A stretch of 14,403 nucleotides of DNA from CAZQYC01 sp043746555 (GCA_043746555.1 JAYTQU010000145.1:1-14403), one strand, 5' to 3'; numbered from the stretch's first letter, positions 1-7,658 are shown. Notes: a model not told the origin generated them from the sequence alone. Made by a program: numbers and translations.

Positions 1-809
1 CGAAAGCGGGACAAGAGATCGATGTGACCGTGTCGTCGATCGGTAATGCAGCGAGTTTGCGCGGAGGCAGTTTATTGATGGCGCCGTTACGCGGTGTCGA
101 TGGCGAGGTGTATGCGATCGCACAAGGGAGCTTGATTGTCAGCGGTTTCGGCATCGCCGGCAAAGACGGTTCGCGTATTTCGATTAATGTTCCTAGTAGC
201 GGACGAATTCCCAACGGCGCGACGGTTGAAAAGGAAGTGCCTAGTCGCTTCGCAACCGATCCTTATGTTTTGCTGAATTTACACGAACCCGATTTCACTA
301 CCGCGACGCGGTTGGTCGACGGCATCAACAAGTTACTTGGACCGGCAACAGCACAGGCGGTCGATGCGATCACAGTCCGCGTCACCGCGCCGATCGATGT
401 CAATCAACGCATTGCTTTCGTGTCCACGCTCGAATCGTTGAATGTCGAGCCGGGCGAAGCGCGCGCGCGAGTCATTGTCAACTCTCGAACCGGCACAGTG
501 GTGATCGGAGCGCAGGTGCGTGTGACTGCGGCGGCCGTCGCGCATGGTTCGTTATCGGTGACGATTACCGAACGAACCGATGTGAGTCAGCCGAATCCGT
601 TGAGCAACGGCGAAACAGTGGCATCGCCGCGTTCGAAGATCGATGTGCAAGAGCACGAAGCGCACATGTTCAAATTCAATGCCGGCGTCAATCTGGATGA
701 AATCGTTCGCGCGGTAAATCGAGTCGGTGCCGCGCCTGGAGACTTGGTGGCAATTCTCGAAGCGTTGAAAGAAGCGGGCGCGCTGCGGGCTGAGTTGATT
801 GTAATCTAG
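1..809 (+). CDS. flgI: Flagellar P-ring protein FlgI (3' part)
   Basis: This is the C-terminal 268 residues of FlgI; the reading frame is open from base 3 and the start codon and export signal peptide lie before the window. FlgI is a periplasmic protein that forms the P ring around the rod in the peptidoglycan layer. The family is recognised from the stretch around bases 24-130 (VTVSSIGNAASLRGGSLL, then GVDGEVYAIAQG) and from the C-terminal VNLDEIVRAVNRVG and GDLVAILEALKEAGAL, which are typical of FlgI ends. Full-length FlgI is usually about 365 residues, so roughly the first quarter is missing because of the window edge, not because of a mutation. The internal GTG at 24 is simply a Val codon in the protein, not the start. 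It lies upstream of flgJ as in most flg operons, but is separated from it by 113 bases. The identification is secure. Confidence 0.96.
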   Translation, partial: KAGQEIDVTVSSIGNAASLRGGSLLMAPLRGVDGEVYAIAQGSLIVSGFGIAGKDGSRISINVPSSGRIPNGATVEKEVPSRFATDPYVLLNLHEPDFTTATRLVDGINKLLGPATAQAVDAITVRVTAPIDVNQRIAFVSTLESLNVEPGEARARVIVNSRTGTVVIGAQVRVTAAAVAHGSLSVTITERTDVSQPNPLSNGETVASPRSKIDVQEHEAHMFKFNAGVNLDEIVRAVNRVGAAPGDLVAILEALKEAGALRAELIVI

Positions 810-836
810 TGATGAGTGAACAGTGATGAGTAATGA
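809..836 (+). repeat. Degenerate heptamer tandem repeat between flgI and flgJ
   Basis: Four consecutive 7-base units read GTGATGA, GTGAACA, GTGATGA and GTAATGA; a fifth, looser unit (GCAAGAG) follows to base 843. The array begins on the last base of the flgI stop codon. Units 1 and 3 are identical and the others differ by one or two bases. This kind of period-7 array resembles the short tandem repeats known in intergenic regions of cyanobacteria and some proteobacteria. No function can be read from it, and no promoter is evident in the rest of the flgI-flgJ gap. Confidence 0.6.
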
Positions 837-922
837 GCAAGAGACTCGCAAAGCTACGCAATTGACCGAGAAGACACGCCGCCTGTATCTCTTGTTAATA
901 CCCATCGCCCTATAGAACTGTC

Positions 923-2056
923 ATGACCGCTTCCGTCAATTTTTACGCCGACTTCAAAGGGCTTGCCGCGCTTAAGCACGACGCGACCACGAAAGATCCA
1001 AAAGCGTTGCGCGAAGCGGCGCGGCAGTTCGAAAGTTTATTTACGCAGATGATGTTGAAGAGTATGCGCGACGCCGGTAACACGTTGCGGTCCGGCGATT
1101 CGTTAACCGAGAACGATCAAACCGATTTCTATCAAGAGATGTTCGACAATCAAATGGCCACGCAACTCAGTAAAGGCAAGGGTCTTGGGTTGGCGGATAT
1201 GTTGATGAAGCAGTTGGCGAGCGGGCCGAAGGCGAGCCCGAGCGTGAACTCGGATTCAAAGCTTGGGCATCCGCAAGATGCGCCATCGTTGCCGAGGCCG
1301 AGTCAGTTGCCGAAGTCGAGACAATTGTCGCTACCGACGGCCAACAGCTTGCAGCTTAATTTATCTTCTATTGTTGCTTCGCAGGCCGCGGCGGGAGGCG
1401 GGCGCACGGATGCCCAAGGTGTTACGCCTCCTGCTGCAATTCCGCCGTCGACTGGCGCGATCGAGGAAGCGCATGTCGATGCTTTTCGTATAACGAACAA
1501 CCAAGCGCCAAGCAGCGAAGTGCTGGCAACTACGCCTGATCAATTTGTCGCGCAACTCTGGCCGCATGCCGAAGCGGTGGCGCGCGAGTTGGGCGTCGAT
1601 CCGCGAATGTTGATCGCGCACGCGGCGCTGGAAACCGGTTGGGGAAAACATGTGCCGTGCAATCCGGATGGAACCTGTTCATTCAATTTGTTCGGCATCA
1701 AAGCGGGAAGTCGCTGGCAAGGCGCGTCGGTGGGCGTGAATACCGTGGAATTTGAAAATGGCGTCGCGGTGCAACGTCGCGCGAGCTTTCGCGCCTACGG
1801 CTCCCCGGCCGAAAGTTTTCGCGATTATGCTCAGTTAATAAGGAGTAGTCCGCGCTACGCAGCGGCGCTCGGTACCGGCAACGATGCGGCCGCGTTCGCC
1901 AATGCCCTACAGGCAGGTGGATACGCCACCGATCCAAACTACGCAAGCAAACTTACGGCGGTTGCTGAGCGCTTGCATCCAGCGTTCAAGGTCGACGCTT
2001 CGCAGCCGTTAGCGGTGGATAGGCGTGTGTCAACCGGAAGTGGAGAGCAAACGTAA
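923..2056 (+). CDS. flgJ: Flagellar rod cap / peptidoglycan hydrolase FlgJ
   Basis: FlgJ has two parts. The N-terminal part caps the growing rod, and the C-terminal muramidase domain (glucosaminidase family, GH73-like) opens peptidoglycan so the rod can pass. The N-terminal rod-binding region is clear at residues 29-99 (EAARQFESLFTQMMLKSMRD, then FYQEMFDNQMATQLSKGKGL). A Pro/Ser/Ala/Gln-rich linker spans about residues 100-200. The hydrolase domain runs from about 205 to 355, with the catalytic Glu expected at E237 in AALETGWGK, followed by NLFGIKAG and the conserved GGYATDPNYASKL at 332-344. At 377 residues it is slightly longer than the roughly 310-340 usual for two-domain FlgJ, because of the long linker. 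The ATG at 923 lacks a clear Shine-Dalgarno sequence, but no better start exists nearby. It ends 33 bases before flgK and is probably cotranscribed with flgK and flgL. Confidence 0.96.
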   Translation: MTASVNFYADFKGLAALKHDATTKDPKALREAARQFESLFTQMMLKSMRDAGNTLRSGDSLTENDQTDFYQEMFDNQMATQLSKGKGLGLADMLMKQLASGPKASPSVNSDSKLGHPQDAPSLPRPSQLPKSRQLSLPTANSLQLNLSSIVASQAAAGGGRTDAQGVTPPAAIPPSTGAIEEAHVDAFRITNNQAPSSEVLATTPDQFVAQLWPHAEAVARELGVDPRMLIAHAALETGWGKHVPCNPDGTCSFNLFGIKAGSRWQGASVGVNTVEFENGVAVQRRASFRAYGSPAESFRDYAQLIRSSPRYAAALGTGNDAAAFANALQAGGYATDPNYASKLTAVAERLHPAFKVDASQPLAVDRRVSTGSGEQT

Positions 2057-2089
2057 TGACGCGAGTCTTACTTATCGTCCGGAGTTCTT

Positions 2090-3988
2090 ATGGTTGACAT
2101 GCTTTCTTCGGCCACGTCCGGTCTGCTCGCGTTTCAGCGCGCGCTCGACACGACCAGCCATAACATCTCGAATGTCAATACCGACGGCTACAGTCGTCAG
2201 CGTGTGGAGATTGCAACGCGGCTGCCGCAACCGTATTCGAATGGTTTTGTCGGCACGGGAGCGGAGGTCACGACCATCAGGCGTCAATACGATGTCTATC
2301 TCGGTGACCAAGCGCGCAACTCATCGAGCGCGTTAGAGCGGTCCAACGCTTATGTCGGCAACGCGAACACTTTGGACAGTCTGTTCGCCAATTCCGATAT
2401 TGGGCTCTCGGCGTCACTGCAAAAGTTTATCAACGCGTTTCAAGATCTGAGCAATGCGCCGAGCTCGACGCCCGCGCGACAGGTCGTGTTATCGCAAGCG
2501 CAATCGTTTCGCGATCGATTGCAGTCGTTCGATAATCGGTTGACCGACATCGCCACACAGATCAATTCGCAGTTGGGCGACGAAGCCAATACGATTTCCT
2601 CGCTGGCGAAAAATATCGCCACGTTAAACGGCACGATCGCGATCGAGCAAAGGCGCACCGGCCAACCGCCGAACGATCTATTGGATCAACGCGATCACTT
2701 GCTCGATCAACTCGCCACACATATTAATGTGCAAATTGCCCGGCAAGACGACGGCTCGGTGATCGTGTCGGTCGGCGCCGGTCAACCGTTGGTGGTGGGC
2801 ACACAAGCTTCGACACTGGTCGCAATGCCGGACGCGTACGATGCATCGCGCAACGGCATTGCCATCAAAACCGCCGGCTCGCAAGTCGACATCACCACGC
2901 GTTTGTCGGGCGGAAAGCTGGGCGGATTGCTGGATTTTCGCAGCAATCTTCTCGACACCACTCGCAATCAACTGGGGCAACTCGGCGTCGCCTTGTCGGA
3001 GCAAGTTAATAACCAGCAACGTGCGGGTTTCGATCTCAATGGAAATTTCGGCGCCAATATTTTCAACATTGGCGGCGTGGACTCGCTGGCGCGCAGCACC
3101 AATGTCGGCAGCGGTGCGCTCGCGATTACTCGGCAACAACCGAGCGCGGGCGCGCTGACCGATCGCAACTACATCATGCAGTACGGCGGATCGGGTTGGA
3201 CACTGCAACGCGCGGACACCGGCGCGGCGGTGGCGCTGTCGGGCGCGGGCACACTCCTTTCGCCTTTTCAGGCGGATGGATTGTCGATTGTCGTGAGTGG
3301 CGCGCCAACGATCGGCGATAGTTTTTTAGTGCGACCTACTCATAGCGCGGTGTCGGGAATGAATTTGTTGGTTAGCGATCCCAACGCCATCGCCGCCGCA
3401 GCGCCGATTGCGACCAAGGTTGCAACGACCAATACCGGTAGTGGTCAAATTTCGGCGGGCGAGGTATTGCTTGTGACGAATCCTGCGTTGTTGACGCCGG
3501 TCAATCTGGTATTCAATTCAACCACAACTTATCAAGTGAACGGCGCAGGCGCTTCAATCGCCTATACGCCGGGCGCAAATATCGACATCAACGGTTGGCG
3601 CGTGGTGCTCAACGGGTCGCCCGCGAGCGGCGACAGTTTCGCCATCGGTCCGAATACGAATCCCGCAGGCGACAATCGCAACGCATTGAAAATATCCGAT
3701 GCGTTAAATGCGAACGTGCTCAGCGCCGGAACGGTGTCGCTCAATGCCGGCGCCGGAAACATCATCGGCAAGATCGGCGTCGCGACGAGCCAAGCGCAAT
3801 CGAGTCAGGCCGCGCAGCAAATTGTTTTCAACGACAACGTGAATGCCAAGGAATCCGTGTCGGGCGTCAATCTCGACGAAGAAGCGGGCAATATGCTACG
3901 GTTTCAGCAGGCGTATCAAGCTGCGGCGCAGGCCATCAAAGTTGCCGACACGTTGTTTCAAACCATCTTAAGCGCAGTGCAGAGATAG
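2090..3988 (+). CDS. flgK: Flagellar hook-associated protein 1 FlgK
   Basis: FlgK is the first hook-filament junction protein; it is exported through the flagellar type III system and polymerises on the hook tip. The N-terminal rod/hook signature is at residues 5-40 (SATSGLLAFQRALDTTSHNI, NVNTDGYSRQR). The C-terminal signature is at 590-630 (VSGVNLDEEAGNMLRFQQAY, then AIKVADTLFQTIL). Both ends form the coiled-coil core typical of axial proteins. The middle is an expanded outer region with two copies of a module ending in GDSF (residues 357-417 and 448-523), one of which resembles a module in FlgL. The ATG at 2090 is preferred over the in-frame ATG at 2099 because GGAG at 2081-2084 is correctly spaced only for the former. 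At 632 residues it falls within the size range for Pseudomonas/Xanthomonas-type FlgK. flgL follows after two bases, so the two genes are almost certainly one transcript. Confidence 0.97.
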   Translation: MVDMLSSATSGLLAFQRALDTTSHNISNVNTDGYSRQRVEIATRLPQPYSNGFVGTGAEVTTIRRQYDVYLGDQARNSSSALERSNAYVGNANTLDSLFANSDIGLSASLQKFINAFQDLSNAPSSTPARQVVLSQAQSFRDRLQSFDNRLTDIATQINSQLGDEANTISSLAKNIATLNGTIAIEQRRTGQPPNDLLDQRDHLLDQLATHINVQIARQDDGSVIVSVGAGQPLVVGTQASTLVAMPDAYDASRNGIAIKTAGSQVDITTRLSGGKLGGLLDFRSNLLDTTRNQLGQLGVALSEQVNNQQRAGFDLNGNFGANIFNIGGVDSLARSTNVGSGALAITRQQPSAGALTDRNYIMQYGGSGWTLQRADTGAAVALSGAGTLLSPFQADGLSIVVSGAPTIGDSFLVRPTHSAVSGMNLLVSDPNAIAAAAPIATKVATTNTGSGQISAGEVLLVTNPALLTPVNLVFNSTTTYQVNGAGASIAYTPGANIDINGWRVVLNGSPASGDSFAIGPNTNPAGDNRNALKISDALNANVLSAGTVSLNAGAGNIIGKIGVATSQAQSSQAAQQIVFNDNVNAKESVSGVNLDEEAGNMLRFQQAYQAAAQAIKVADTLFQTILSAVQR

Positions 3989-3990
3989 CG

Positions 3991-5193
3991 ATGCGAATAT
4001 CCACTTCTCAATTTCACCAGCGAGCGCTCGACAGCCTGTTCTCGCAACAAGATGCGTTGTCGCGCACGCAAAATCAGATCGCAACCGGCAAGCGCATTCA
4101 AACCCCGGCCGACGACCCGATTGGCGCGGTACACATTCTGGAATTGCAGCGCGCGCAGTCCGAGTTGGATCAATTCAAACGCAACAGCGACGCGGCGACG
4201 GCGCGGCTCACTGTTGCCGAGCAGGCGTTGGGCGATTCTGGATTGATACTACAGCGTGTGCGAGAGCTGGTAGTGCAGGCCAATAGCGGCGTGATTGATG
4301 ACACGGCGCGCGCCGCGATCTCCATCGAATTGCAGCAACGAGCAAGCGAGTTGCTCGATATTGCAAATCGACGCGACGGCAATGGCGAGTTTCTGTTTTC
4401 CGGTTATGCGACCACGACGCAGCCTTTCGCGCGAATCGGAGCGAGTGTCACTTATGCGGGCGATCAAGGCGGCCGAGTTTTACAAGTCGCCCCAACGCAG
4501 CGCATTGCCGATGGTGATTCGGGATTCTCGGTATTTCAAAACGTGACGCAAGGCAATGGAACATTTGTAACGGCTGCGAATGTGGCCAATACAGGGTCGG
4601 GTTCAATCGACACCGGGCAGGTTGTCAACGCCGGCGCGTGGGTCCCTCAAACATACACGATTACGTTCGTTGCACCCGACAGCTATCAAATCACCAACAG
4701 CGTGCCAACAACTATCGTGCCGGCAGCGCCCGGAAATTTTGCGGCTGGCAGTGCAATCTCGTTTAACGGCGTGCAAGTAAAGATTGACGGTGCGCCGGCA
4801 ACGGGCGACAAATTCACCGTTGCCACCAGTCAGAAAGAAGACATCTTCACCTCGATAGATAAAGTCATTGCAGCTTTAGCGCCGTCGGTGACCAGCGCGC
4901 CGCAGCGTGCGCAACTGACGACCAAACTGGCAGGCGCCCTTCAGCAGCTTGATCAGGCGGATAGCCATCTGATCAATGTGCGCACCGATGTAGGCGCGCG
5001 TTTAAGTACACTCGACTCGACGTCGACTGCGCGACAAGATCTATCGGTCGATTTGCAAGCGGCGGTGTCGAAATTATCCGACGTCGATTACGCCGATGCA
5101 ATCTCTCGTCTGACTCGTCAGCAGTTGGGGTTGCAAGCGGCGCAACAGTCGTACGCCAATATTTCCAAGCTTTCGTTGTTCAACTATTTGTAA
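3991..5193 (+). CDS. flgL: Flagellar hook-associated protein 3 FlgL
   Basis: FlgL is the second junction protein, lying between FlgK and the flagellin filament. The start is the ATG at 3991, two bases after the flgK stop; the open frame extends far upstream into flgK but that part is only an overlapping frame. The 400-residue product begins MRISTSQFHQRALDSLFSQQ and has flagellin-like helices at residues 10-140 (including QNQIATGKRIQTPADDPIGA and FLFSGY). The C-terminal helix region at 345-400 includes DYADAISRLTRQQLGLQAAQ and ends SLFNYL, as in other FlgL proteins. Residues 200-280 form an inserted outer module similar to one in FlgK. Shine-Dalgarno signal is weak (GAGA inside the end of flgK), consistent with translational coupling. 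Confidence 0.96.
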   Translation: MRISTSQFHQRALDSLFSQQDALSRTQNQIATGKRIQTPADDPIGAVHILELQRAQSELDQFKRNSDAATARLTVAEQALGDSGLILQRVRELVVQANSGVIDDTARAAISIELQQRASELLDIANRRDGNGEFLFSGYATTTQPFARIGASVTYAGDQGGRVLQVAPTQRIADGDSGFSVFQNVTQGNGTFVTAANVANTGSGSIDTGQVVNAGAWVPQTYTITFVAPDSYQITNSVPTTIVPAAPGNFAAGSAISFNGVQVKIDGAPATGDKFTVATSQKEDIFTSIDKVIAALAPSVTSAPQRAQLTTKLAGALQQLDQADSHLINVRTDVGARLSTLDSTSTARQDLSVDLQAAVSKLSDVDYADAISRLTRQQLGLQAAQQSYANISKLSLFNYL

Positions 5194-5222
5194 GCGGCAT
5201 CGCGCCTCACGCGCCTTACGAT

Positions 5223-5241
5223 CGTCAGGCATGCTCTGACG
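5223..5241. repeat. Inverted repeat downstream of flgL
   Basis: CGTCAG (5223-5228) and CTGACG (5236-5241) can form a 6-bp stem with a 7-base loop, GCATGCT. It lies 30 bases after the flgL stop and could be the end of the flgJKL transcript. There is no T-run after it on either strand, so it is not a typical intrinsic terminator. The rest of the 308-base flgL-fliC gap contains the fliC promoter and leader, and nothing else recognisable. Confidence 0.35.
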
Positions 5242-5373
5242 GATCGGCGAATGTATTGCGAGTTTCCCCGAAGCCTCGAATTGCGGAAGCTGGTCGAATT
5301 ACTTCATTTTTACAACTGTCAAGCGCACTCTCGTGATCGAATTGGCACTTTTTCGAAGTTGGCGGGCAACATC

Positions 5374-5400
5374 TCAAGTTCGATTCACGCTCACCGATAC
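5374..5400 (+). promoter_or_regulatory. FliA (sigma-28) promoter of fliC
   Basis: TCAAGTTC, an 11-base spacer and ACCGATAC match the flagellar sigma-28 consensus TAAAGTTT-N11-GCCGATAA at 12 of 16 positions with the exact spacing. It lies about 100 bases before the fliC start codon. It is the best such match in the flgL-fliC gap and fits the known late, FliA-dependent expression of flagellin. Confidence 0.85.
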
Positions 5401-5418
5401 AGGGCTTGAACGACTAGA

Positions 5419-5471
5419 CGGCAAAATGTTGCCGCTCAACGTCGAATCGCGCCCCGGACAGGTGTTCGGGG
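5419..5471 (+). promoter_or_regulatory. Structured fliC 5' leader with two hairpins
   Basis: Two stem-loops lie between the predicted fliC transcription start and its ribosome binding site. The first pairs CGGCAA (5419-5424) with TTGCCG (5429-5434) around a 4-base loop. The second pairs 5452-5459 with 5464-5471 (8 bp with one G-U pair, loop AGGT). The Shine-Dalgarno GGAG at 5489-5492 is left outside both. Such structures could stabilise the abundant flagellin mRNA or allow post-transcriptional control; which one applies cannot be read from the sequence. Confidence 0.55.
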
Positions 5472-5501
5472 TAAAGAGATCACTCACTGGAGACAGGTTC
5501 C

Positions 5502-7106
5502 ATGCTTACGATTAACACCAACGTCCCGTCGCTGAATGCACAGCGAAATTTATTCACGTCGGCCAACAATTTGGCCGTTTCTTTGCAACGCCTGTCCTCG
5601 GGTCTGCGAATCAACAGCGCAAAAGACGACGCTGCGGGTCTCGCAATTGCCGAGCGGTTTACCGGTCAGATCCGCGGCTTGAATCAGGCAGCTCGTAATG
5701 CCAGCGATGGCATTTCGCTCTCGCAAACGGCGGAAGGCGCGTTGAGTCAAGTAAGCGCCAACTTGCAACGTATTCGCGAGCTGGGCGTGCAGTCGGCCAA
5801 TTCCACGAACAGCGCATCCGATCGAACCGCCCTGCAACAGGAAGTGTCGCAATTGGTCGCCGAAATCGATCGTGTCGCCACCACAACGCAGTTCAACGGC
5901 ATCAACTTATTGGATGGCAGTTTCACGACGCAGCAGTTCCAAGTCGGCGCGAACGCCAACCAGACGATTTCAGTCTCGGTATCCGGCGCACGCACGGCGC
6001 AAATTGGTTCCTACGTCAACAGCGCCGGTGCCGTAACGCAGGCGTCAACCGTTTTAACCACCACCAATGCCGGCGCCACGCACACCAATACTGCAGGGTA
6101 TACGAACTATAATGGCGTGAACGGCACGGCGAGTAACGGTTCGAACATTACAATCAACGGAACGAATGTTGCGAACTCGGCCACCTATGTGGGAACGGTA
6201 GCGCCCACCTATCAGTCGAGCGACAGCGCTTATGCGATTTCCGCGGCGATCAACGCATCGGGTATCGCGGGCGTAACTTCTACGACCGTCAACACGCAAA
6301 CGTATGCTATAGCGTCGGGCGGCACCGCGGGCACCAGCGATTTCTTTGCGTACACGCCGGCGGGCACGTCGACCACGACCAACGGTTCGTACACAATGAC
6401 CATCAACGGCCAGCAGATCTTCAATAACACGCTGACCAGCGCGGCGTCGTCGGGCAACATCAGCATTGATTCCGCGGTCAGCGCGATTAATGGCTTTACT
6501 TCGCTTGGCGTCACGGCCACGAAAACCAGCGCAGGCACACTGCAGTTGTCGGCGGCCGATGGACGCAATATCGTTGTCAGAGAGCAGATCACGGGTACGG
6601 TGGGCACCGGCACGGTCCCGACCTATAACTCTGTGTTTTCGACGAACTCGCAGACTGCGGTCGGCACTGCGCAGGCGTTAGACCAAACGCTGACGCAACG
6701 CGGCGCGATCACGCTAGCGTCGTCTGCAACGGTTACGTTGAACGCGGGCTCATCGATTTTAGGCTTCGCCTCTTCTTCGCTGGCCGCCGCGAACAGCGTG
6801 GCGTCACTAGACATTTCAACAGTGACCGGCGCCAACAACGCGATTTTGGCTGCGGATTCGGCATTAGCGTCGATCAACAACAACCGCGCATCATTAGGCG
6901 CTTATCAAAACCGGTTCGCGTCGACAGTGTCGAGCTTGCAGAACATTTCGGAAAACTTGAGTGCATCGCGCAGTCGTATTCAAGATACGGACTTTGCTGC
7001 CGAAACTGCCAACCTCACCAAGAACCAAATTCTGCAACAGGCCGGTACGGCGATCTTGGCGCAAGCCAACGCGCTCCCACAGACCGTGTTGCAGTTGCTC
7101 AAGTAG
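5502..7106 (+). CDS. fliC: Flagellin, filament subunit FliC
   Basis: FliC is the filament subunit, exported through the flagellar core by the type III route. Both conserved D0/D1 ends are present. The N-terminal end covers residues 1-170 (LTINTNVPSLNAQRNLFTSA, SSGLRINSAKDDAAGLAIAE). The C-terminal end covers about 440-534 (SRIQDTDFAAETANLTKNQI, ending in QTVLQLLK). LQRIRELGVQ at 88-97 corresponds to the region recognised by TLR5 in enteric flagellins. The central region (about 175-430) is rich in Thr, Ser, Ala and Asn and contains two stretches resembling the flagellin IN motif, about 211-265 and 295-360. No Cys or Trp is present. The length of 534 residues is medium. The start is supported by GGAG at 5489-5492 and the standard MLTINTN beginning. 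It is transcribed from the FliA promoter at 5374-5400, and only one flagellin gene is present in the window. Confidence 0.97.
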   Translation: MLTINTNVPSLNAQRNLFTSANNLAVSLQRLSSGLRINSAKDDAAGLAIAERFTGQIRGLNQAARNASDGISLSQTAEGALSQVSANLQRIRELGVQSANSTNSASDRTALQQEVSQLVAEIDRVATTTQFNGINLLDGSFTTQQFQVGANANQTISVSVSGARTAQIGSYVNSAGAVTQASTVLTTTNAGATHTNTAGYTNYNGVNGTASNGSNITINGTNVANSATYVGTVAPTYQSSDSAYAISAAINASGIAGVTSTTVNTQTYAIASGGTAGTSDFFAYTPAGTSTTTNGSYTMTINGQQIFNNTLTSAASSGNISIDSAVSAINGFTSLGVTATKTSAGTLQLSAADGRNIVVREQITGTVGTGTVPTYNSVFSTNSQTAVGTAQALDQTLTQRGAITLASSATVTLNAGSSILGFASSSLAAANSVASLDISTVTGANNAILAADSALASINNNRASLGAYQNRFASTVSSLQNISENLSASRSRIQDTDFAAETANLTKNQILQQAGTAILAQANALPQTVLQLLK

Positions 7107-7133
7107 TAAAGGAATGAGGCGATATGCCGAAAG
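7107..7133 (+). promoter_or_regulatory. FliA (sigma-28) promoter upstream of flaG
   Basis: TAAAGGAA, an 11-base spacer and GCCGAAAG match the consensus TAAAGTTT-N11-GCCGATAA at 11 of 16 positions, including perfect TAAAG and GCCGA cores. The -35 element begins on the base immediately after the fliC stop codon. It would drive flaG and probably fliD, with a leader of about 140 bases. Confidence 0.75.
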
Positions 7134-7154
7134 ATTGTAACGGCAAGTCCCGGC

Positions 7155-7185
7155 TGGCGCCTGTGTTGCGAAACACTTGGCGCCA
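7155..7185 (+). other. Strong GNRA-loop hairpin, overlapping a sigma-54-like site, in the flaG leader
   Basis: TGGCGCC (7155-7161) pairs with GGCGCCA (7179-7185), and GTGTT (7163-7167) with AACAC (7172-7176), around a GCGA tetraloop; the internal loop is T against TT. No T-run follows, so it is not a normal terminator, but it could protect the 3' end of a fliC transcript or act in the flaG leader. The first 16 bases (7155-7170) also fit the sigma-54 pattern: TGGCGC, 5 bases, TTGC, with GG and GC 10 bases apart. The two readings are not exclusive, and the hairpin is the more certain one. The rest of the fliC-flaG gap holds only the FliA promoter. Confidence 0.55.
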
Positions 7186-7281
7186 ACGTCGGAGCAAGTG
7201 ACAGGGATGCGACTTGCGATGGCAATTGGTAAAGGCCTAAGACTTTGGGTTCGAAGTTGGTGACCTTGGGAATTGACGACT

Positions 7282-7644
7282 ATGTTTATCGATGCACTAA
7301 GTACTTCCACACCGAAGGCGCCGCCGCCGACGCCGGTCGATATAGGTTCCGCAAGAGTGTCTCATGACACGGCACCCGCAGTCGTCCCCGACGACGCGCA
7401 CGCTAAAGCCTCACCGTCGTTAGCGACTGTGCAAGCGGCGGCGCGACAACTCGAACAGTTTCTGCAAAGTATCGGCAGGACCATTGAGTTTCGTGTTGAC
7501 GCTGCGACGCACATGACAGTCGTTACCGTGAAAGACTCGTCCACGGGCGATGTCATACGTCAGATTCCTAGCGATGAGACACTGAGATTGGCGGAACACT
7601 TGGACGCAACCAAGACCAGTGCGTTGTTAAATCTGAAAGCTTAA
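7282..7644 (+). CDS. flaG: FlaG family protein
   Basis: FlaG proteins are small, conserved partners of polar flagella encoded between flagellin and fliD; in Pseudomonas and others they affect filament length or assembly, but their molecular role is not firmly known. The product is 120 residues. Residues 1-45 are a Pro/Ala-rich, probably disordered tail. Residues 46-120 carry the FlaG domain (QAAARQLEQFLQSIGRTIEF, then TVVTVKDSSTGDVIRQIPSD and ETLRLAEHLD). The ATG at 7282 is preferred over an in-frame TTG at 7273, because the only purine-rich ribosome site (GGGA at 7268-7271) is well placed for the ATG and too close to the TTG. fliD follows after 14 bases. Confidence 0.92.
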   Translation: MFIDALSTSTPKAPPPTPVDIGSARVSHDTAPAVVPDDAHAKASPSLATVQAAARQLEQFLQSIGRTIEFRVDAATHMTVVTVKDSSTGDVIRQIPSDETLRLAEHLDATKTSALLNLKA

Positions 7645-7658
7645 GTAAGGAGAGCGGC

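Noticed and set aside
2678..3208. Long minus-strand open frames inside flgK and elsewhere, for example 7785-8318
   Set aside because: They are antisense to clearly identified genes, Arg/His-rich, and show no family features.
3595..3990. In-frame upstream extension of flgL through the end of flgK
   Set aside because: The extension is Arg/Gln-rich and lies in another frame of flgK; the real FlgL N-terminus (MRISTSQF) starts at 3991.
5245..5260. Sigma-54-like site CGGCGAATGTATTGCG upstream of fliC
   Set aside because: GG and GC have correct spacing, but the -24 part beyond GGC does not match, and a much better FliA promoter is closer to fliC. It is most likely chance.
5343..5358. TTGGCAC upstream of fliC resembling a -24 element
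   Set aside because: The expected GC 10 bases after GG is AA, so there is no -12 element.
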